Source: Arthrobacter sp. QXT-31 (GTDB lineage: Bacteria; Actinomycetota; Actinomycetes; Actinomycetales; Micrococcaceae). From it: a stretch of DNA of 64,000 bases. Positions within the stretch are counted from its first letter, which is position 1; each line of letters begins with the position of its first letter. The notes beneath the pieces were generated by a model. The model ran no database searches. It saw only the letters and a list, made by a program, of their open reading frames with translations, and had not been told where the DNA came from. A program made the position numbers and the translations under genes. The stretch lies in contig NZ_CP019304.1 in the NCBI RefSeq assembly GCF_001969265.1, forward strand, positions 2,542,001-2,606,000, read 5' to 3'. Below, in pieces: positions 57,271 through 64,000 of the stretch.

Positions 57271-58674
57271 TTAGGCCTGCGGGACGACGGCGATCTCGGC
57301 TTCGCTGGGGGCCTTCACCGGCAGGAGGACCAGCAGGCCGGCGAGCAGCACCACCATGATGCCCAGGATGCCCCACCGCTGCGCTTCCCCCTCGGCCACC
57401 AGGGGAGTGGCAACGGTGATGCACAGGGTGAACAGGGCGGGAGCGAGGAAGCTGACGGCGCGGCCGGTGGTCGCGTACAGGCCGAACAGCTCGCCGGATT
57501 CGCCCTGCGGCGCCAGCCGGGCCAGGTATGCGCGGGAGGAGGACTGGGCAGGGCCCACGAAGAGGCAGAGGAACAGGCCGAACACCCAGAACGTCGTGGC
57601 CCCGGACCATGCCATACCGAAGAACGTGTGGCTGTCATTGCCCAGCACCAGGATCATTGTTCCGGCCACCAGCAGGCCGGTGAGGGAACCGATAATCACG
57701 GCCTTGGGTCCCACCTTGTCATCCAGGAAGCCCCCGATTATCGCGCCGAGGGCCGCCACGACGTTCCCGAAGATGGCGAAGAAGATGACCTGCGGCAGGG
57801 CGAATCCGAAGGTGCCGGCGGCAATGATCCCGCCGAAGGTGAAGACCGCCGCCAGTCCGTCCCGGAAGATGGCGCTGGCCAGGAGGAAGAAGATGGTGTG
57901 CGGGCTGGTCCGGTAGATCGCCCTGATCCTGCGGGCCAGCAGCCCGTAGGATGCCAGGAAGCCGAGTCCGGCGGCCCGCTTTGGCTTGGGAAGCTCAGGA
58001 ACGGCGAACATCACCGGCAGCGCGAAGATGAAGAACCACAGCGCGGAAAACACCGCCACCAGCCGGATGTTGAGGCTGTCCTGGGTTGAGGCGCCGAACC
58101 ACTCGAAGCTCGGCTGCACGAAGAGCTGCAGCACAATGAGCAGGGCCACGATGCCGCCGAGGTAGCCCATGCCCCAGCCGAACCCGCTGATCTTGCCGAT
58201 GTTCCGCGGTGTGGAGATCTGGGCCAGCATGGCGTTGTAGTTCACGCCGGCAAACTCAAAGAACACGTTGGCCAGCGCGATCAGGGACACCCCCAAAAGG
58301 AGGAACTCGGGCCGCGGAAACACGAAGAAGCACAGTGCCGTCAGGATCGCGACGGCGGCGGTGTTCACTCCCAGCCAGAGCTTGCGGCGGCCTCCGGTAT
58401 CCGACCGCTGGCCCGTGACGGGCGCCAGCAGGGCGATGGCCACTCCCGCGATGGCCAGCGCGCCGCCGAGCACCGCCGAGGCCCGGTCCTCCCCGCCGAA
58501 CGCCTGGGACGTCAGGTAGACGGTGAAGACGAACGTCGTCATGACCGCGTTGAACGCTGCGGAGCCCCAATCCCAGGCCGCCCAGGCCAGCACCCGCCCC
58601 TTGCTGGAGGACTGGGATCCTGCTTCGAGTTCCGACGGCGGCTGTGTCGCCTCGGGTGCGGCTGCGGAGTTCAT
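57271..58674 (-). CDS. MFS transporter, UMF1/Atg22-like family
   Basis: 467 residues with twelve helices. The UMF1 signature appears early in AWAAWDWGSAAFNAVMTTFV, then FTVYLTSQAFGG. Later motifs are GKISGFGWGMGYLGGIVALL and GPAQSSSRAYLARLAPQGES then GELFGLYATTGRAVSF. Bacterial members lack defined substrates; the yeast relative Atg22 exports amino acids. TAGCAT six bases before ATG 58674 suggests a leaderless mRNA. It is divergent from the mrp operon. Confidence 0.87.
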   Translation of the reverse strand: MNSAAAPEATQPPSELEAGSQSSSKGRVLAWAAWDWGSAAFNAVMTTFVFTVYLTSQAFGGEDRASAVLGGALAIAGVAIALLAPVTGQRSDTGGRRKLWLGVNTAAVAILTALCFFVFPRPEFLLLGVSLIALANVFFEFAGVNYNAMLAQISTPRNIGKISGFGWGMGYLGGIVALLIVLQLFVQPSFEWFGASTQDSLNIRLVAVFSALWFFIFALPVMFAVPELPKPKRAAGLGFLASYGLLARRIRAIYRTSPHTIFFLLASAIFRDGLAAVFTFGGIIAAGTFGFALPQVIFFAIFGNVVAALGAIIGGFLDDKVGPKAVIIGSLTGLLVAGTMILVLGNDSHTFFGMAWSGATTFWVFGLFLCLFVGPAQSSSRAYLARLAPQGESGELFGLYATTGRAVSFLAPALFTLCITVATPLVAEGEAQRWGILGIMVVLLAGLLVLLPVKAPSEAEIAVVPQA

Positions 58675-58863
58675 AGGCCGATGCTATCCGCCCATGGCGA
58701 ACAGAGAGCGAAAACTTTCCCGCAGGCTGGCCAAAACTGCCCTGCGGACTGCTTGAGCGGGGAAACTGTCAGTGGCCCCTTGATAAACTGCATGGACCGA
58801 ACCCAACGCATGACCGCCAGCTCCAACTTTTGATAACCGAATTCTGACTTTGCGGAGATACCA

Positions 58864-61800
58864 GTGATCACAGTCCTTGCCGTGCACTTCGCGGTTGCCG
58901 CTGTGGCGCCGTTCGTCTTCCGCAAATTCGGCCGGAATTCCTTCTACGCCCTGGCTGCCGTGCCGGCCGGATCATTCATCTGGCTCCTGTCCCAGCACGC
59001 CGCCGTCTACGGCACCGGAGCAGTCTCCGGAGGCCACGAAGCCGGGGCAACCGCCGAAACCGTCCCGTGGATTCCCAGCCTTGGCATCGAATTCGCCTTC
59101 CGCATGGACGCCCTGGCGTGGGTCATGTCCCTGCTGGTCCTCGGTGTGGGCGCCCTGGTGCTGGTCTACTGCGCACGCTACTTCAAGAACAAGGACAGTT
59201 ACCTTGGCGGATTCGGCGCGCAGCTGCTGGCGTTCGCCGGGGCAATGTTCGGGCTGGTCACCGCGGATGACCTGCTCATGCTGTTCATTTTCTGGGAACT
59301 CACCACCGTCCTGTCCTATCTCCTGATCGGCTATGCGCGGACCAGACTGGCTGCCCGCCGCTCCGCGCTGCAGGCCCTCATGGTCACCACCGCCGGCGGC
59401 CTGGCCATGCTCGTCGGCCTGATCATGCTCGGGGCCAGCGCCGGCACGTACCGGATCTCCGCCATCCTCGAACAGGCACCGCAGCTGGTGTCGGGACCGG
59501 CCGCGGGAGCCGTGGGCGCCGCCGTCGTCCTGATCCTGGTCGGGGCGGTAACCAAATCCGCGCTGGTCCCCTTCCACTTCTGGCTTCCGGGCGCCATGGC
59601 CGCGCCAACGCCCGTGAGCGCCTACCTGCACGCGGCCGCGATGGTGAAGGCCGGCGTATACGTCGTGGCACGCCTCGCGCCCGGTTTCACCGATACCCCC
59701 TACTGGCTGCCGATGGTCCTCGGGCTCGGCCTGGCCACCATGCTCGTGGGCGGCTACCGGGCACTGCGCCAGACGGACATCAAGCTCATCCTGGCCTACG
59801 GCACCGTGAGCCAGCTCGGCTTCATCACCATGGTGGTGGGGCTCGGAAAGCCCGACGCCGCGCTCGCCGGCCTGGCCATGCTGCTCGCCCACGGGCTCTT
59901 CAAGGCCACGCTCTTCCTGGTGGTGGGCATCATCGACCACCAGTCCGGGACACGCGACATCCGCAAGCTCTCCGGCGTTTTCCGCTCCTCCCGGGCCCTC
60001 GGCGTGGTGGCCGGCATCGGCGCCGCCTCCATGGCCGGCATCCCGCTGCTGGGCGGCTTCGTGGCGAAGGAATCGGTCCTCGAAGCATTCGTGCACTTCG
60101 CCGGCGAGCCGGGATACGGCCCCTGGGGCACCGTGGTGCTTGCGGGCACGGTGGTGGGCTCCGTGCTGACCTTCGCCTACAGCGCCCGTTTCATGTGGGG
60201 CGCCTTCGCGGTGAAGCCGGGAGTGGAGCGCACGCCGTTCAAGGCCATCCGGCCCTCCTTCCTGGCGGCGCCGGCAACCCTGAGCGTCCTCACCATCGTG
60301 TACGGCCTGTGGCCGGTGCCCGTGGACGCCTGGATCCAGCCGTACGCGGCGCAGTTTGCTGGCGGAACGTCCGACGCCGGCAGTGCGGCAGGTGCCGCAG
60401 GGCACCTCGCGCTGTGGCACGGGCTGACCCCTGCCCTCGGGCTGACGGCCGTCACCTTCGCCGTCGGCGCTGCGATGTTCTACGGACGCAACCTGGTGGA
60501 CCGGATCCAGGGCGCCATTCCGGCGTGGATCGACGCCGACCGCGGCTATCAGCTGACCATCGGCGCCCTGGACGACGCCGCCGTCTGGATCACCGGACGC
60601 ACGCAGCGGGGTTCGTTGTACTTCTACCTGGCCGTGATCCTCAGTGTCGCCTTCGCGCTGCCACTGTCCGCCCTGCTCGTTGCCAACAAGCCGCTCCCCG
60701 AAGGGCTGTATTTCGTGGACCCGAACTCGCCGCTGCAGCTGGTGGCGGGTGCGGGCATTGTGATCGGGGCGCTCGCCGCCGTCCGGGCCAACAAGCGGTT
60801 CCTCGCCGTGCTCATGGTGTCCGTCACCGGTTACGGCATCGCCCTGATGTTCGCGCTGCAGGGCGCCCCGGACCTTGCCCTGACGCAGATGCTCGTGGAG
60901 ACGATCATCCTGGTGGCGTTCGTGCTGGCCATGCGCAGCCTCCCGGCGGAACTGCGGGACCGCACCCGCGGCAAATACCGCGTTGTCCGCGTCATCATCG
61001 GCCTGTCCTTCGGCGCCACCATGGTCTTCGCCGCCATCCATGCGATGGGCGCGCGCATCGCCACGCCCGTCTCCCTTGAATTCCCGAAGCTGGCCTATGA
61101 GGGCGGTGGCGGGCTCAACATCGTCAACGTCACCCTGGTGGACATCCGCGCCTGGGACACCTTCGGCGAGATCTCCGTGCTGGCGCTCGCCGCGACCGGC
61201 GTGGCAAGCCTCATCTTCGTCCGCGGCCGCCAGGACCGGCTGCGCACAGCGTCCGCCGTGGCCGAGGGGACCGTGGGCCGCCGCCACGGCGTGGACAAAT
61301 CCTCGCGGGACGGCGCCGCGTTGGCGCTGCGGCGCAAGTTCGCGGGGCCGACAGGGGACCCCTGGCTCGTGGCCGGGCGCACGCTGGCACCGGAGCGCCG
61401 CTCCATCATCTTCGAAGTGGTCACCCGGCTGGTTTTCCACTCGATGATCATCTTCTCGCTCTACCTGCTGCTGGCCGGCCACAACCTCCCCGGCGGCGGT
61501 TTCGCCGGCGGCCTCATGGCGGGGCTTGCCCTCACCCTGCGGTACCTGGCGGGCGGCCGGTTCGAACTGCACGAAGCCACCCCGATCAACGCCGGCACCT
61601 TGCTTGGTATCGGCCTGGCCACGGCCGCGCTGTCCGGGGCCGCCCCGGTTCTGCTGGGCGGACAGGTGTTCCAGAGCGCCATCATCGAGTTCTGGCTGCC
61701 GGTCTTCGGCGACATCAAGTTCGTTACCTCCACCATCTTCGACACCGGCGTCTACATCGTGGTGGTGGGCCTGGTGCTGGACGTGCTGCGCAGCCTCGGC

Positions 61801-61947
61801 GCTGAAATCGACGAGCACTTCGAAGAACGTCCCCTGCAGGCGGACGGGCAGGCTGGCGGACAGACGGAAGGGCACGAGGGCGATGAGGCCAGCGAGCCGG
61901 TGCCGGCCGGCGCTCCGGCCAGATCAACCCAAGGCGGCGAAGCATGA
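58864..61947 (+). CDS. mrpA: Na+/H+ antiporter subunit A with fused subunit B domain
   Basis: 1027 residues. The NuoL-like core at ~60-480 has LMLFIFWELTTVLSYLLIGY, VTKSALVPFHFWLPGAMAAP then TPVSAYLHAAAMVKAG, and SQLGFITMVVGLG. The MrpA-specific region follows (ALMFALQGAPDLALTQMLVE). The C-terminal ~140 residues are an MrpB-like domain (IIFEVVTRLVFHSMIIFSLY, GGGFAGGLMAGLALTLRYLA), so no separate mrpB is expected. The Mrp complex exports Na+ for protons under alkali or salt stress. GTG 58864 is preceded by cggaga. The stop overlaps the mrpC ATG (ATGA). Confidence 0.94.
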   Translation: MITVLAVHFAVAAVAPFVFRKFGRNSFYALAAVPAGSFIWLLSQHAAVYGTGAVSGGHEAGATAETVPWIPSLGIEFAFRMDALAWVMSLLVLGVGALVLVYCARYFKNKDSYLGGFGAQLLAFAGAMFGLVTADDLLMLFIFWELTTVLSYLLIGYARTRLAARRSALQALMVTTAGGLAMLVGLIMLGASAGTYRISAILEQAPQLVSGPAAGAVGAAVVLILVGAVTKSALVPFHFWLPGAMAAPTPVSAYLHAAAMVKAGVYVVARLAPGFTDTPYWLPMVLGLGLATMLVGGYRALRQTDIKLILAYGTVSQLGFITMVVGLGKPDAALAGLAMLLAHGLFKATLFLVVGIIDHQSGTRDIRKLSGVFRSSRALGVVAGIGAASMAGIPLLGGFVAKESVLEAFVHFAGEPGYGPWGTVVLAGTVVGSVLTFAYSARFMWGAFAVKPGVERTPFKAIRPSFLAAPATLSVLTIVYGLWPVPVDAWIQPYAAQFAGGTSDAGSAAGAAGHLALWHGLTPALGLTAVTFAVGAAMFYGRNLVDRIQGAIPAWIDADRGYQLTIGALDDAAVWITGRTQRGSLYFYLAVILSVAFALPLSALLVANKPLPEGLYFVDPNSPLQLVAGAGIVIGALAAVRANKRFLAVLMVSVTGYGIALMFALQGAPDLALTQMLVETIILVAFVLAMRSLPAELRDRTRGKYRVVRVIIGLSFGATMVFAAIHAMGARIATPVSLEFPKLAYEGGGGLNIVNVTLVDIRAWDTFGEISVLALAATGVASLIFVRGRQDRLRTASAVAEGTVGRRHGVDKSSRDGAALALRRKFAGPTGDPWLVAGRTLAPERRSIIFEVVTRLVFHSMIIFSLYLLLAGHNLPGGGFAGGLMAGLALTLRYLAGGRFELHEATPINAGTLLGIGLATAALSGAAPVLLGGQVFQSAIIEFWLPVFGDIKFVTSTIFDTGVYIVVVGLVLDVLRSLGAEIDEHFEERPLQADGQAGGQTEGHEGDEASEPVPAGAPARSTQGGEA

Positions 61948-62603
61948 CCGTAAACCTGACCCTGCTCACGGTCATGGGCGCACTCTACGCCTGCGGCATC
62001 TACCTGATCCTGGAACGCAGCCTCACCCGGGTGCTGCTGGGGCTGATGCTGCTGGCCAACGCCACCAACCTGCTGATCCTCGCCACCGGCGGCTACGCCG
62101 GACTGGCACCGTTCTTCAGCAAGGACACTGACCCCGCCTCCTACAACGACCCCCTGCCGCAGGCACTGATCCTGACCTCCATCGTCATTTCCTTCGCAGT
62201 GACGGCCTTCATGCTCGGCATCATCTACAGGACCTGGGTACTTGCCCGCCAAGACGATATCCAGGACGACATCGAGGACCGCCGCGTGGCCGAAACCCCC
62301 AGCTTCGACGCGGAGGACGACGCCGTCATCCCGATGGAAACCTCCGAGTTTCCCCTGCCCATGCGCGGACCGGACACCGCCGCCGCGACGGAGCCCTCGG
62401 CTCAGCCGGGAGCCACAGTGGAAACCGGCGGGCGGACCCTTTTGGCGGAACACGCGGCGCTGGAGGAAAAGCCGGGATCGGGCAACCTCGTCCCCGGCAC
62501 GGACACGGCCCCAGGCACGGACACAACCACAAACACAGGCACAACGCCGAACACAGACACTGCCCCAAAAACAGACACCGGCACTGACGGAGGCGCGAAG
62601 TGA
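61944..62603 (+). CDS. mrpC: Na+/H+ antiporter subunit C with long hydrophilic tail
   Basis: 219 residues. The first ~105 are a NuoK-like three-helix MrpC (MGALYACGIYLILERSLTRV, LLGLMLLANATNLLILATGG). They keep the usual segment DPLPQALILTSIVISFAVTA. The last ~110 residues are soluble and acidic, then Thr-rich with TDT/TNT repeats near the end. Typical MrpC is ~110-120 residues, so the tail doubles the protein. It overlaps mrpA by four bases and mrpD by four (GTGA). Confidence 0.92.
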   Translation: MTVNLTLLTVMGALYACGIYLILERSLTRVLLGLMLLANATNLLILATGGYAGLAPFFSKDTDPASYNDPLPQALILTSIVISFAVTAFMLGIIYRTWVLARQDDIQDDIEDRRVAETPSFDAEDDAVIPMETSEFPLPMRGPDTAAATEPSAQPGATVETGGRTLLAEHAALEEKPGSGNLVPGTDTAPGTDTTTNTGTTPNTDTAPKTDTGTDGGAK

Positions 62604-64000
62604 ACCTTGCAAGCCTTGCCCCGCTCGCCGTCGTACTTCCCATTCTGGGCGCGGCGCTGACGTTCGTGCTGATCCGGCATTCCCGCGCGCAGCGCGCCGT
62701 GAGCATTGGCCTGCTTTCGCTGACCCTGCTGCTGGAGTGCCTGCTCCTGGCGTCCGTCTGGAACGGCGGCACGGCGGCAGTGAACATCGGCGGCTGGGTG
62801 CCGCCGTGGGGCATCGTCATGGTGGTGGACCAGTTCTCCTCGCTGATGCTCGTGGTGTCGTCGGCGGTGAGCCTCGCGGTTCTCGTGTACGCCACCGGGC
62901 AGGGCATGGCCGACGGCGACCAGGACGCCCCCGTGTCGATCTTCCACCCCACCTACCTGATCCTCGTGGCCGGGGTCTCCAACGCGTTCCTCTCCGGGGA
63001 CCTGTTCAATCTGTATGTCGGGTTCGAGATCCTGCTGACGGCGAGCTATGTGCTGATGACCCTCGGCGGCACGGGACCGCGCATCCGGGCGGGCGTCACC
63101 TACGTGGTGGTCTCCGTCGTGTCCTCGGTGCTGTTCCTGATCGCCATCGCGATGGTCTACGGCGCCACAGGAACCGTCAACATGGCGGACCTGGCCATCA
63201 AGCTCGCGGAACTGGACCAGGGCACCAGGACGCTCCTGCACGTCATGCTGCTGGTGGCGTTCGGCATCAAGGCCGCTGTTTTCCCGCTCTCCTTCTGGCT
63301 TCCGGACTCGTACCCGACGGCGCCGGCCCCGGTCACGGCCGTGTTCGCCGGCCTGCTGACCAAGGTGGGCGTCTACGCCATGGTCCGCACCGAAACCCTG
63401 CTGTTCCCCGGCGACAGCCTCAACACGCCGCTGATGGTGGTGGCGCTGCTGACCATGGTGGTCGGCATCCTGGGTGCCCTCGCCCAAAGCGACATCAAGC
63501 GTCTGCTGTCCTTCACCCTGGTCAGCCACATCGGCTACATGGTGTTCGGCCTGGCGATGTCCTCCGTGGCAGGCCTGGCAGCCGCCGTGTTCTATGTGGC
63601 GCACCACATCACCATCCAGACCAGCCTCTTCCTGGTCACCGGCCTGATTGAGCGCCGCGGCGGCAGCTCCTCCGTGGACAGGCTCGCCGGGCTGGCCAAA
63701 CTGTCGCCGCTGCTGGCGCTGCTGTTCTTCGTTCCCGGAATGAACCTGGCCGGCATCCCGCCGTTCTCCGGCTTCCTCGGCAAGCTCGGGCTGATGCAGG
63801 CCGGCGTCGCGCTGGGAACGCCGCTGGCCTATACGCTGGTGATCGGGGGCGTGCTGACGAGCCTCCTCACGCTCCTGGCAGTCGCCCGCGTCTGGAACCG
63901 CGCCTTCTGGCGGAAGGCCGAGGACGCGGAGCACCCCGATCCCGTCCTCCTGGCTGCCCCCGCCCCCGAAGGCGGCACCACGCCGGTGCGGCTGCTGCCG
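62600..64000 (+). CDS. mrpD: Na+/H+ antiporter subunit D, cut by window end
   Basis: 467 codons are visible without a stop, starting at GTG 62600, which overlaps the mrpC stop. It is a NuoN/NuoM-like proton-conducting subunit: GDLFNLYVGFEILLTASYVL, FGIKAAVFPLSFWLPDSYPT then APAPVTAVFAGLLTKVG, and SDIKRLLSFTLVSHIGYMVF. PGMNLAGIPPFSGFLGKLGL is the late-helix signature. The C-terminus, and presumably mrpE, mrpF and mrpG, lie beyond the window. Confidence 0.94.
   Translation, partial: MNLASLAPLAVVLPILGAALTFVLIRHSRAQRAVSIGLLSLTLLLECLLLASVWNGGTAAVNIGGWVPPWGIVMVVDQFSSLMLVVSSAVSLAVLVYATGQGMADGDQDAPVSIFHPTYLILVAGVSNAFLSGDLFNLYVGFEILLTASYVLMTLGGTGPRIRAGVTYVVVSVVSSVLFLIAIAMVYGATGTVNMADLAIKLAELDQGTRTLLHVMLLVAFGIKAAVFPLSFWLPDSYPTAPAPVTAVFAGLLTKVGVYAMVRTETLLFPGDSLNTPLMVVALLTMVVGILGALAQSDIKRLLSFTLVSHIGYMVFGLAMSSVAGLAAAVFYVAHHITIQTSLFLVTGLIERRGGSSSVDRLAGLAKLSPLLALLFFVPGMNLAGIPPFSGFLGKLGLMQAGVALGTPLAYTLVIGGVLTSLLTLLAVARVWNRAFWRKAEDAEHPDPVLLAAPAPEGGTTPVRLLP

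Noticed and set aside
58972..61875. 967-residue minus-strand frame opposite mrpA
   Set aside because: It is a GC-frame shadow of a well-supported gene, rich in Gln/His/Gly/Arg and without domains.

Overview
The window comes from a high-GC actinobacterium of the Micrococcaceae, most likely Arthrobacter or Pseudarthrobacter. The 16S sequence, the cysteine-free L28/L33/S14 set, dUMP-type Dcd, actinobacterial PutA and leaderless promoters all fit. I place it by recognising sequences; I ran no search.

Region 1 (1-2350) holds the end of a MarR-type regulator, an SGNH hydrolase and the rpmB-rpmG-rpsN operon, which ends in a strong terminator.

Region 2 (2485-28273) is the striking part: three complete rRNA operons (16S-23S-5S) in direct tandem. 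Their 16S genes start at about 2936, 11290 and 22793. Mobile elements separate them. An IS1634-family element with a 36-bp direct repeat lies between operons 1 and 2. An ISL3-family element, a full IS1634 copy, a 99-bp IS1634 remnant and a 5'-truncated IS1634 copy lie between operons 2 and 3. Operon 2 has the upstream flank of operon 3 and the downstream flank of operon 1. This is the pattern expected if unequal crossing-over between two ancestral tandem operons made the third.

Region 3 (28274-30432) is gene-poor. It holds a cluster of degenerate ~32-nt repeats interrupted by a second ISL3 copy with a perfect 8-bp target duplication. The same repeat family recurs at 47323-47477.

Region 4 (30433-64000) is ordinary chromosome. 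It carries HU, a CopD-CtaG fusion overlapping a thioredoxin-NHL protein, a HerA-like ATPase, a luciferase-like monooxygenase, a trehalose-phosphatase-like/GH15 fusion whose HAD motif has lost both catalytic aspartates, a sarcosine-oxidase-like flavoenzyme, a frameshifted AEC transporter and panD. It continues with a LysR/amino-acid permease pair, putA, a LysR/MFS pair, tRNA-Gly(CCC), dcd, a KhtT/KhtU-type cation-proton antiporter pair, a UMF1-type MFS protein and the start of an mrp Na+/H+ antiporter operon (mrpA-mrpC-mrpD, cut by the window end).

The most novel item is the IS-interspersed tandem rrn array and its inferred history. Secondary items are the dispersed repeat family, the catalytically altered phosphatase domain and the hairpin over the ISL3 transposase start. 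I found no defence system, prophage or CRISPR array.
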